From Armatimonas sp043757465 (GTDB taxonomy: Bacteria; Armatimonadota; Armatimonadia; Armatimonadales; Armatimonadaceae), in assembly GCF_043757465.1 (NCBI RefSeq), contig NZ_JAYVPL010000131.1, positions 46,381-110,380 of the forward strand: a stretch of DNA of 64,000 nt, in the 5' to 3' direction. Below are positions 57,204 through 64,000 of this stretch, in pieces. Position 1 is the first letter of the stretch. Each line of letters starts with the position of its first letter. Position numbers and translations under genes: made by a program. The notes beneath the pieces are model-generated. The model was not told the origin of the DNA. It searched no databases and saw only the letters and a list, made by a program, of their open reading frames with translations.

Positions 57204-58451
57204 ATGATTCTGATTGACCCACGTGATGCGCTAATTGAAGCACTTCTTGCCGCTGCCGAACAAGGCACGCTTGCTGAGATCCCCACGGCTCAGTACGTTG
57301 AGGCGCTGCAAGTGAAGTGGGATGAGGGGACATTGAGCGGCTACAGCTTCTGGTGCACTCTAGTACTGCTTGTCCGCCACCGCTCCGCCTTTCCTGATGA
57401 TACGCAAGCCCTCCTCACCAAGCTAGCCCTCGCGCTTTGCCAGCATGCTCGCCCGGTTCGCGCCGCACACCACTTCTACGATGTCCGTGGCTACCTTGAA
57501 GCACTTGTCGTACTGCGTTTGTTGGCACAAGAGGACATCGGGCAAGACTTCGAGGACGCTGCCCACGAGTGGATTTTCTTTGAGTGGGGCTGTGGTGCGC
57601 ACCTGAGCAATACCCATGAGCTTCTGCACTTACTCGGCCTGCTCCTTACCCTCGATACGCAGCCGCCCCGTCGAGCAGAAATGCTCTTCCGGCGGCTGGT
57701 GAAACTAGAGGAAGACCTCGCCAATCCCGTCTCTCGGACGTTCCGAAGGGGCCTCAGTGAGGCCGAGGGCATACTTTGGAGCCTGCTCGCAGGCCTTGGT
57801 TTACAGAATCACCTGCTCCCGCAAACCTCTCCGCCCGACATGCTGATGATTCCTTGTTTCGGCGGGGCTGTCTTTCGGCAACACCGTAGCCAACACGGAA
57901 CTCTGGCGACGCTCTCACGCTACCCACTTACCCCCTCGACACCACAGAACTGGCTCAGCCTAGACGCTGTTTTTTGTCGAACAAACACCAAGAATAGTGG
58001 CAGTTTTAGCGATGGTGAGGTGATGACATTCACCCGTCCCCCCTTTCAGAGTGCCACGCTCCAGCGGGGGGCAGAAGCGCTGGCGCTTCGCTTCTATGAC
58101 CATCGCACCTCGACAGCTCAGGATGTCCAGGATGGCTGGGAGCAACCTGAAGCGGGGGGAATAGGAATCTTCCCCTGGTGCCTGTCGGGCCATGCGGTCA
58201 CCGAAGAGAGGCGAGATGGTCACTGGCTTCTCGCTGCCCGATTGGAAGCCCCCTGTCTTTTCGTCGTGCTCTGGGCGATCTCGCTGGAGGGGGAGATTGA
58301 GGGGGTTCCTGTTGTCACTCCCGCCCGCGTAGTACCGTCGGTGCCGCGCCGCACAGGGGAGGAGGCGTGGGACATTGACTGGGAACTGCCAGGCGGGCTT
58401 TGGAAGGTGCGTGTGGATCCGCTGGCGAAAGAGCCTCTCTGTGGAAGATAG
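57204..58451 (+). CDS. Hypothetical protein, unknown family
   Basis: A 415-residue protein without signal peptide or membrane segments. The N-terminal half is helical (DALIEALLAAAEQGTLAEIPTAQYVEALQVKWDEG; LLTKLALALCQHARPVRAAHHFYDVRGYLEALVVLRLLAQEDIG). The second half is strand-rich (DMLMIPCFGGAVFRQHRSQHGTLATLSRYPLTP; GHWLLAARLEAPCLFVVLWAISLEGEIEGVPVVTPARVV), recalling the beta-domain of heparinase-like or polysaccharide-lyase proteins. It lies between a dehydrogenase and a GH51 enzyme, which would fit a carbohydrate role, but this is weak. No clear promoter or ribosome site was found. Confidence 0.5.
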   Translation: MILIDPRDALIEALLAAAEQGTLAEIPTAQYVEALQVKWDEGTLSGYSFWCTLVLLVRHRSAFPDDTQALLTKLALALCQHARPVRAAHHFYDVRGYLEALVVLRLLAQEDIGQDFEDAAHEWIFFEWGCGAHLSNTHELLHLLGLLLTLDTQPPRRAEMLFRRLVKLEEDLANPVSRTFRRGLSEAEGILWSLLAGLGLQNHLLPQTSPPDMLMIPCFGGAVFRQHRSQHGTLATLSRYPLTPSTPQNWLSLDAVFCRTNTKNSGSFSDGEVMTFTRPPFQSATLQRGAEALALRFYDHRTSTAQDVQDGWEQPEAGGIGIFPWCLSGHAVTEERRDGHWLLAARLEAPCLFVVLWAISLEGEIEGVPVVTPARVVPSVPRRTGEEAWDIDWELPGGLWKVRVDPLAKEPLCGR

Positions 58452-58457
58452 ACAGCT

Positions 58458-60710
58458 TCAATCGGCGGCGGGAATCCTGCCTGATGACGTTGTCTTGAGC
58501 CGCAGAATGCTGACCGAATAAGGCGGAGCCTGGTAGGTGAAACGAGCCGCGACTCCGGTGAGTGGCTTGGTGACGGGAGTGATCTTGGTGGGCTGTGCGA
58601 AAGAGTTCTCCTCCAGCGGACCGCTCCCTGTGAGCACGGTAACACTCCCCTTGCCCGTGAGTTTGCCAATATTATTGAGCGTAATCCCTGCCGCGTGGGC
58701 ACTCTTGCCCCCATTGACGAGTTTGACCAGAATATCGCCGGTTTTTTCGTCGCGCGTGGTCACGGCGTGCATGGGCGAGGACGGCGGGGGCAGCGTGACA
58801 TCGTGCATCAGCTTGCCGTCGAGGTAGCACTTGATACGCGTCCCCTGGCACTCGACCTTGATGTTGTACCAGCGCCCCGTCTCGATCTTGCCCTGCACCG
58901 AAGGCCGCAGAAGCGCACTCTTGCCGCCGCCGATAGAGCGCTCGATCTCATGGCGTGTGTTGCCCCAGCCGCCCAGGTTCCACCAGAGAAAGTCCCCCGC
59001 GCTACGGTTGTAGAACAGCACGAGGAAACCTTCATCGCCGCCATTTTTCTTCGCCTTGAGTGTGAGCGTGTAGTTGGCAGCATTCGGGTCGCCGCCTATA
59101 GCGCGGAAGTTCTCACCCTGAGCGTTGCTCTGGCGCAGGCCACCGTCTGCGGTTTTCTCCCAGCGCCCTTGTTCAGGCTTGAGGGGCACGGACTGACCGT
59201 TCACTTCAATGTCCTTGTACTCAGCGTCCGTGCGCCATGTCCCCACCCCAACGCCGCCTTTGGCTTCTGCCGAGAGTGTGTCGCGAACCGCAGGCGCAGT
59301 GAGGGTGGTCGGGAGTACCACATCGCCCCGGTTGGTGGAGAAGAGCTGTTGTACCCAGAACGACGGTGTCCCAAACGCCTGGCTGGAGTTGAAGACAATG
59401 GCATCGGGGTTCCACTTTCTATCGTTTGCGTTCACAAAGAGTGGGGCGTAGCTCGCCATCACGACCACATCGGAGTTGCGCTCTATGCCCGTGATAAACG
59501 CGGCTTCGCCCAGCGCCGCGATTAAGTTGCCCTCACCGCAGCCCTGGGTCACGGCGTACTCCCCCACATAGACTTTATGCTTACTGCGATCATAACGATC
59601 GTAGCGGTTGGCCTGCTCGAAGAAGAACTGCGGGTTGTTGTAGTAGTGTTCATCCACAATCTCAATGGGCGCGGAGGTCGGTAGGCCACCCCAGTCGTTG
59701 GCGATGGTGCGCACGTACGGGTGCTTCTTCTTAATGGCATCAAAGAGCAGCTTGTAGCGCTCGTTATAGCGTGGGCCGCCGTTCTCATTACCGATCTCGA
59801 TAAGCTTCAGGCCAAAAGGCTTCGGGTGGCCGTTTTTCGCCCGCTCCGCGCCCCACTTCGTGGTGTTCGGAGCGCCGTTGGCGTACTCCAAAGCATCAAG
59901 CGCGTCTTGGACAACACCGTCCATCTGGCTAAGGGGGGTGGTGTCTTTGTGGCTCATGCCGCAGTTGACCACGAAGAGCGGCTCAGCCTTGAGATCCTCG
60001 CACCACTGAAGGTACTCATGGTAGCCCAGGCCATTGGTGGCTTTGTAGCCCCAGATACAGCGATTGCCCGCGCGTTGGCTCGGCTCACCCAACGAGAGCT
60101 TCCAGTTGAAGCGCTGGGCGAGCGTGTCGCCCTCCACAAAGCAGCCGCCGGGGAAGCGCACAAAGCTCGGCTTCATTCCGGCCACTAAGCCCGCCAGATC
60201 TTTGCGCAGCTTCGCCTTCCCGAGCGTGTCGGTGGGCAGCAGCGACGGATTTTTCAGCACAGCGGGGAACGCTGTGGGCCGCAGCTCTAGCCGCGCATCG
60301 GGGCAGCTTGCGCTGGGCGTGAGTGCGACGGCGTTCTTGCCCGGCTTGATGCTTGCACGCACTAACACTGCGCCTTGCGGGCTCACGAGCGTGGCGGCGA
60401 GGGGCTGGGTCGTCTCCAGCGAGAGAATCAGCTTCTTGCCACGCTCCACCCCAATTCCCCAGTAGCCCTCAGTGCGAACGCCACCCGGGCCGGTGAGTGT
60501 GAGCGCACTGCCGCTCGCTGCTAGCTTCGCGCCCCCGAAGGCTTCCCAGTAGGCGGCGTTCTCGGCAAAATCACGGTTGCGAAGCTTCTCGGGATAGAGT
60601 CCACCATCGCCCGCGTGGTTGATCTCCTCAAAAAAGATACCGTGTAGGATCGGAGAGAGGCGCGGGCCGGGATGAGCACCGTCCACCGTGAGAGTTAGAT
60701 CAGCTTGCAT
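58458..60710 (-). CDS. Alpha-L-arabinofuranosidase (GH51) with inserted jelly-roll domain
   Basis: A 750-residue enzyme. GH51 start: SPILHGIFFEEINHAGDGGLYPEKLRNRDF. Acid/base Glu: LKLIEIGNENGGPRYNERY. Nucleophile Glu: KVYVGEYAVTQGCGEGN. FVRFPGGCFVEGDTLAQRFNWK is the family GGxxxEG block. Between the barrel and the C-terminal beta-domain lies an extra 160-residue concanavalin/DUF1080-like domain (YTLTLKAKKNGGDEGFLVLFYN; NIKVECQGTRIKCYLDGKLMHDV). No signal peptide is visible. The longer frame to 60800 is excluded because TATAAT ends 6 nt before ATG 60710. It releases arabinose from arabinan or arabinoxylan oligomers. Confidence 0.9.
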   Translation of the reverse strand: MQADLTLTVDGAHPGPRLSPILHGIFFEEINHAGDGGLYPEKLRNRDFAENAAYWEAFGGAKLAASGSALTLTGPGGVRTEGYWGIGVERGKKLILSLETTQPLAATLVSPQGAVLVRASIKPGKNAVALTPSASCPDARLELRPTAFPAVLKNPSLLPTDTLGKAKLRKDLAGLVAGMKPSFVRFPGGCFVEGDTLAQRFNWKLSLGEPSQRAGNRCIWGYKATNGLGYHEYLQWCEDLKAEPLFVVNCGMSHKDTTPLSQMDGVVQDALDALEYANGAPNTTKWGAERAKNGHPKPFGLKLIEIGNENGGPRYNERYKLLFDAIKKKHPYVRTIANDWGGLPTSAPIEIVDEHYYNNPQFFFEQANRYDRYDRSKHKVYVGEYAVTQGCGEGNLIAALGEAAFITGIERNSDVVVMASYAPLFVNANDRKWNPDAIVFNSSQAFGTPSFWVQQLFSTNRGDVVLPTTLTAPAVRDTLSAEAKGGVGVGTWRTDAEYKDIEVNGQSVPLKPEQGRWEKTADGGLRQSNAQGENFRAIGGDPNAANYTLTLKAKKNGGDEGFLVLFYNRSAGDFLWWNLGGWGNTRHEIERSIGGGKSALLRPSVQGKIETGRWYNIKVECQGTRIKCYLDGKLMHDVTLPPPSSPMHAVTTRDEKTGDILVKLVNGGKSAHAAGITLNNIGKLTGKGSVTVLTGSGPLEENSFAQPTKITPVTKPLTGVAARFTYQAPPYSVSILRLKTTSSGRIPAAD

Positions 60711-60716
60711 GAGGCC

Positions 60717-60722
60717 ATTATA
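60717..60722 (-). promoter_or_regulatory. -10 box TATAAT of GH51 gene, leaderless
   Basis: Perfect TATAAT on the minus strand ending exactly 6 nt before ATG 60710. It lies just past the end of the WD40 pseudogene. Confidence 0.65.
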
Positions 60723-60744
60723 CCAAATTGCTAAAGATTGCTTA

Positions 60745-61155
60745 CTATCTCCCTGCCTTGCCTTCCAGGTCACGGAGTTTTTTCTGCGTGTGGGCATCAA
60801 AGAGTGTCCCTAAAGATGGCCGACTGCGGTAGCCACCACCGTTGGCCCTCGGACGTGCTCATAATGCAGCGCACCTGCCCGGTCTGGGCGTCCCAGAGTG
60901 TCGCCGCGCCCCAAGTCTTGCCGCCTTCCCCTGCATAAACACTCTGCACACCTGCGGTCAGAAGGGTCGTGCCATCGGGGCTGAGTCCAAGGCGCTGCAC
61001 AGGGCCTTCGACCTTTTGTCAGGGGAAAAGACCAGGTGCCGGGTCTGGGTGCCAAACCACTTCCCCTGCACCACGGAGGTGGTGACTCCCCAAAGCCCCC
61101 CCAGAAGCGCCAGCCCGCCCAGGCAGCCCAGTCCTCCTTTTTGCAGCAGTGTCAC
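60745..61155 (-). pseudogene. Truncated WD40-repeat membrane protein with two frameshifts
   Basis: The 411-bp remnant starts with GTG 61155 overlapping the CHAT stop (GTGA). Frame 1 gives an N-terminal hydrophobic segment (GGLGCLGGLALLGGLWGVTT) and the WD40 strand TRHLVFSPDK, then goes out of frame at an AAAA run near 61017-61022. Frame 2 continues with VQRLGLSPDGTTLLTAG and TLWDAQTGQVRCIMS, up to about 60800. Frame 3 completes LFDAHTQKKLRDLEG and stops at 60745. All three pieces fit consecutive WD40 blades, so this was one gene, now too short for a propeller. Confidence 0.7.
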
Positions 61156-63986
61156 CGTGGATCGCCAATGAGCACGAAGGGAGCCCAGTAGTAGGGGTGG
61201 GTGTAGCGCTGGCTCTGGCGAAGCTGAAGTGCGGCACTTCGTAGGGCACTTGCCTTGCTCTGCCCCTTGCCCATCCCCGCATAGAACTGGTTCATGAGGG
61301 TTGCGGTGCTGGCATCGTCCACGGCCCACTGCGAGAGAACTTGGGTGGGGCAGCCCGCGGCAAAGAGTGCCCAGGTCAGCCCGACCACGCCCTCACCGCC
61401 TTGTTTCTGACCACGTGCCGTGTTACACGCGGAGAGCACCACCAGCTCGACGCCGGAGAGATCCAGCTCAAAGATCTCGCGGGCGGTGAGGAAGCCATCA
61501 TCGCCGCTACACGGTGTGGGGTTGGCGAGCACGATGGACGAGAGCAGCGGCGCGGCATCATTGACAAAGGCATGGGAGGCCAGATGGATGCGCTGGAACT
61601 GACGGGCTGTGTTTTTGACCACGCTCTCCTGTGCCTTGCTTCGGGTGTAGATTACGGCGTGTGGGAAGCGCTTGGCGAGGGCATCCGCCTCGCGCTGGGT
61701 GCCAGGAAGATCCACCAAACGGGTAGCACGGGGCACGAATAAGTCTCGGTCGGGTACGGTGATGGGACGGTCGGGTACCGTGATCGGGCGCTGTCCGGGC
61801 ACCGTGATCGGGCGCTGTCCGGGCACCGTGGGGCCGTTTTCGAAGCGCTTTTCGGCATCGAACTGCGGATTGGCGAGCACGAGGAGCTTGGAAGAGCCCG
61901 ACGCTTTGCGAGGCACGGACTGTGCGGCGTGCCAAGTCGCCGCCGAGCTGGCGTAGGAGAGGGCAAATCGGGAGAGAAGTGGCGTTTGGTGCTTGTCGAG
62001 CAGTACGGCAAAGGGAACGTCCCAGAGCGAGCGATCCGGGCAGACAACGAGCTGCGCTTTGCCCAACAAGCGAGCCTCAATGGGCGCAAGCAGAGCTTGA
62101 TATAGGCGGCTTGCCTCGGCTTTCCAGGGCTTCTTGGGGTTGGTACACGCCTCGCGCAGTGCCCGCATGGGTTGCTCCAGAGAGTGGGGTACTTTGTGCG
62201 CGGTGACAGTCGGCTTACCTGTGCGATCCCGCGTCAGGACAAAAAGCACGGTGCGGTTGCCGTCGAGAGGCGCGAACTCAAGCAGAGCCGCATCGGTGGG
62301 GAGAGCCTTGGCGATCTGATCCAGACTTGCAATCTTCGCCACGCGCCGCTGCTGGAGGCTAGGATACTTGGCGTAGAGCTGATCTTGAAAGAGGGCCAGC
62401 TCCCGTTCGGCCACGGCGAGCTCCGCCTTTCTCGCCTCAAAGCGCTTCTTGCTCCCGACCTCATTGCGAGCCGCTTCTTGCACCATGATAGTGGAGAGCT
62501 GCTCACACTGCGCCCGCTTCTGTTGCTCCTGGGCTCGCTCTGCATCCGTGAGTTGAGCACTCAGATCTATCTTGCCGCCCGCCATCAAGTCCAGAAGACC
62601 ACGTGCCTTGGTCTTCTGGGCGAGAGTAAATGCCTCCGTTGTGCGGCCTTGCCCCAAAAGAAGTGTCAGGTAGCCTAGATACGGATCGCGCAGACTCTCA
62701 AAAAACGTCCCTTGCGCGGATGTCCCATTGCCCGCATCGCGACGGAGCTGCTCCACAAGGGAGAGTGCCTGCTGATACGACTTCTCTGCTGCGGTGCGAT
62801 GTCCCTGCTGGTACGCCAGGTGACCAAGTCGGGTTAGTACTCCTGCTTCCCCAATACGGTTCGCCTGTGTCTGATAGAGCTTCTGTGCCTGGAGAAAGTA
62901 AGAACGAGCGATCTCAGGGCGGGAGATAGAGAGCTCGCCCAAGTTTTGCAGTGTGAAGACCTCCGCCTCGGGAACCCCTGCCTCTCGCTGAAGACGAAGC
63001 GCTTTCTCGTACCACTCCCGTGCCTTTTGCGGCTGCTTGAGGCGCTCATAGAGCTGTCCCACCGCAGGTGTCAGCTCCGCCTCGAACTTCGGGTTTTTGG
63101 TGGTACGGCTGATCTGGAGGGCTTCCTCAAGACACTTCAGACCTTTCTCGGGCTGTTTCAGCTCTGCGTGAAGGCTTGCCTGCCTCCCAAGCTCCCAGGC
63201 GAGCGCCAGAGGAGTCCCATCCTGTCGGCGTGCCCTCGCAGCGCCCTGACTGTATTCCAGCGCCTTTCCGAGCTCGCCCAGCCCCTGGTAGATCAGGCCC
63301 AGATGCGAGAGAGTCTCCCCCAGGATACGGGTATCGTGCTGTGATTCTCCCTGCTGTAGGGTCTGGTTCAGATAGGCGATGGCTTTTTGTGGATCTCCCA
63401 GGTCCTGGTACATCAGGGCGATCTTGTTCAGGGCGATCATCGCTTTAAGGCCCTCTTTCAGTTCCTGATAGAGATGAAGAGAGGCAAGCGCCGCATCCAG
63501 GGCTTTCTGAAGCTGGTTGCTCCTTCGGCAGACATGGCTTTTCAGATCCAGCGTATCGGCGATTCCTTTAGCATTTCCTTGCTCGCGCCACAGTTGCTCC
63601 GCCTCTTCCAAAGCCACGAGCGCTTCCGCTGGTTCCCCGAGCAAGCTTAAGGAATAACCGCAGTCTTGCAGAAAAACCGCTTTTTCAAGCTTACTCTCCA
63701 GAGTGCGGTTGAGGCGAATTCCCTCCTGAAAGGCGGTGTGTGCTTTTTCTCTCTGCCCCAACGCGATATAAAGGCGGCCCAGCCCCACCAAGGCATGCGT
63801 CTCCCGGCCTAGTGAGGGAATCTGCTGTGCGACTCGCCGTGCCTGCTGCCAGTACTCCAAAGATCGGGCAAGCTCCCCTTCTTGATGGGCAGTCTCTCCC
63901 AGAATAACCATCCGACCGGAGCAAGCTCCGGGGTATTTATCCGAAGGCTTCGGCCTGAGAGCCGAAGCCACAGAAGAAGTGGGCAT
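61152..63986 (-). CDS. TPR-CHAT protein (caspase-like peptidase domain)
   Basis: About 944 residues, N-terminus uncertain. Residues 30-430 are about ten TPR units (RSLEYWQQARRVAQQI; ALVGLGRLYIALGQREKAHTAFQEGI; MALMYQDLGDPQKAIAYLNQTLQQG-type). A coiled segment follows (490-560). The CHAT domain occupies about 600-940, with catalytic His in IHLASHAFVND and Cys in LVVLSACNTARG. Before these lies a short Gly/Pro/Arg repeat (residues 720-745). CHAT proteases of this layout cut or sense partner proteins, in some cases in defence. The first 25 codons fall in a cluster of hairpins at the window edge and may not belong to the original gene. Confidence 0.85.
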   Translation of the reverse strand: MPTSSVASALRPKPSDKYPGACSGRMVILGETAHQEGELARSLEYWQQARRVAQQIPSLGRETHALVGLGRLYIALGQREKAHTAFQEGIRLNRTLESKLEKAVFLQDCGYSLSLLGEPAEALVALEEAEQLWREQGNAKGIADTLDLKSHVCRRSNQLQKALDAALASLHLYQELKEGLKAMIALNKIALMYQDLGDPQKAIAYLNQTLQQGESQHDTRILGETLSHLGLIYQGLGELGKALEYSQGAARARRQDGTPLALAWELGRQASLHAELKQPEKGLKCLEEALQISRTTKNPKFEAELTPAVGQLYERLKQPQKAREWYEKALRLQREAGVPEAEVFTLQNLGELSISRPEIARSYFLQAQKLYQTQANRIGEAGVLTRLGHLAYQQGHRTAAEKSYQQALSLVEQLRRDAGNGTSAQGTFFESLRDPYLGYLTLLLGQGRTTEAFTLAQKTKARGLLDLMAGGKIDLSAQLTDAERAQEQQKRAQCEQLSTIMVQEAARNEVGSKKRFEARKAELAVAERELALFQDQLYAKYPSLQQRRVAKIASLDQIAKALPTDAALLEFAPLDGNRTVLFVLTRDRTGKPTVTAHKVPHSLEQPMRALREACTNPKKPWKAEASRLYQALLAPIEARLLGKAQLVVCPDRSLWDVPFAVLLDKHQTPLLSRFALSYASSAATWHAAQSVPRKASGSSKLLVLANPQFDAEKRFENGPTVPGQRPITVPGQRPITVPDRPITVPDRDLFVPRATRLVDLPGTQREADALAKRFPHAVIYTRSKAQESVVKNTARQFQRIHLASHAFVNDAAPLLSSIVLANPTPCSGDDGFLTAREIFELDLSGVELVVLSACNTARGQKQGGEGVVGLTWALFAAGCPTQVLSQWAVDDASTATLMNQFYAGMGKGQSKASALRSAALQLRQSQRYTHPYYWAPFVLIGDPR
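61751..61830. repeat. In-frame minisatellite within the CHAT gene
   Basis: Units of 21, 24 and 24 bp (61751-61771, 61772-61795, 61796-61819) and a partial fourth encode TVPDRPI, TVPGQRPI, TVPGQRPI. All are multiples of three, so copy changes keep the frame. They lie in the surface segment before the catalytic His. Confidence 0.75.
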
Positions 63987-64000
63987 CCTAAGAGATGCCC
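63912..64000. repeat. Cluster of consecutive hairpins at the window edge
   Basis: Four or five perfect stems in 85 bp: CCGGAGC / GCTCCGG (63916-63931), GGCTTCGG / CCGAAGCC (63946-63969) overlapping the palindrome CCGAAGGCTTCGG, CCAC / GTGG, and GGGCATC / GATGCCC (63981-64000). This looks like the end of a REP cluster or of an IS200/IS605-type element. It covers the first codons of the CHAT frame and continues outside the window. Confidence 0.6.

Noticed and set aside
58695..59525. 276-codon plus-strand frame opposite the GH51 gene
   Set aside because: Antisense shadow; the minus strand encodes conserved GH51 motifs across the whole stretch.
60711..60800. Longer N-terminus of the GH51 enzyme
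   Set aside because: The extra codons overlap the WD40 pseudogene and lie upstream of a TATAAT box that fits ATG 60710.
1..64000. CRISPR array, prophage, integrase or replication origin
   Set aside because: No regularly spaced repeats, phage structural genes, integrases, DnaA-box clusters or plasmid replication genes were seen. The only repeats are short palindromes and small tandem units.

Overview
The window is G+C-rich bacterial chromosome, probably from the phylum Armatimonadota (Armatimonas/Fimbriimonas type); Planctomycetota or a related soil or freshwater lineage is the main alternative. Pointers are a Planctomycetes-style DUF1587-DUF1595 cytochrome next to a DUF1552 protein, a DUF1501 relic, pseudopilins ending in the H-x9-DG type motif, several ECF sigma factors, STAND ATPases, a CHAT/TPR protein and a GH51 arabinofuranosidase. 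This is inference from gene content; no 16S gene is present.

Layout. 1-8 kb: end of a PPP-type phosphatase, a Tat-exported DsrE-like protein, an MFS transporter, a MoxR ATPase, an ECF sigma/anti-sigma/RseB-like operon on the minus strand, an orphan ABC ATPase, and a second ECF sigma with a membrane partner. 8-15.7 kb: large c-type cytochrome protein plus DUF1552 protein, an ATP-grasp-like protein, an inverted palindromic repeat element, tRNA-Gln(CTG) and a Tat-exported Gfo/Idh oxidoreductase. 15.7-20 kb: gltD, a third ECF sigma, then secE-nusG-rplK-rplA closed by a bidirectional terminator. 20-30.7 kb: two unknown proteins, def-fmt, a secreted PKD-like protein, a UbiA-type DPPR synthase, an M32 carboxypeptidase, unknown genes and a STAND ATPase. 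30.7-35 kb: a tight operon of two DUF4331 proteins, a TPR protein, a pseudopilin and a HupE/UreJ membrane protein. 35-41.8 kb: second STAND ATPase, GAF histidine kinase with response regulator, degenerate HAD protein, RCK-pore-RCK channel and S41 protease. 41.8-52 kb: the arginine operon. 52-64 kb: serine hydrolase, aminotransferase with Lrp regulator, GNAT, a second copy of the palindromic element, 2-hydroxyacid dehydrogenase, unknown gene, GH51 enzyme, a decayed WD40 gene and a CHAT/TPR protein running to the edge.

The most interesting region is the arginine operon (argC-argJ-[insert]-argB-GNAT-GNAT-paiB-argD-argF). A consensus sigma-70 promoter is followed by a 19-codon leader ORF with five arginine codons within six codons, then by mutually exclusive antiterminator and terminator helices ending just before argC: a textbook amino-acid attenuator, but for arginine. 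The last gene fuses a complete two-repeat Clp N-terminal domain to ornithine carbamoyltransferase. That domain is the phosphoarginine-reading module of ClpC, and both glutamates that bind the guanidinium in Bacillus ClpC are kept.

A second genome-wide theme is leaderless transcription. At least ten genes have a TANNNT -10 box whose last base lies 5-10 nt before the start codon, often exactly 6 nt, with no Shine-Dalgarno. Operon-internal genes do have Shine-Dalgarno sites or overlapping stop/start codons.
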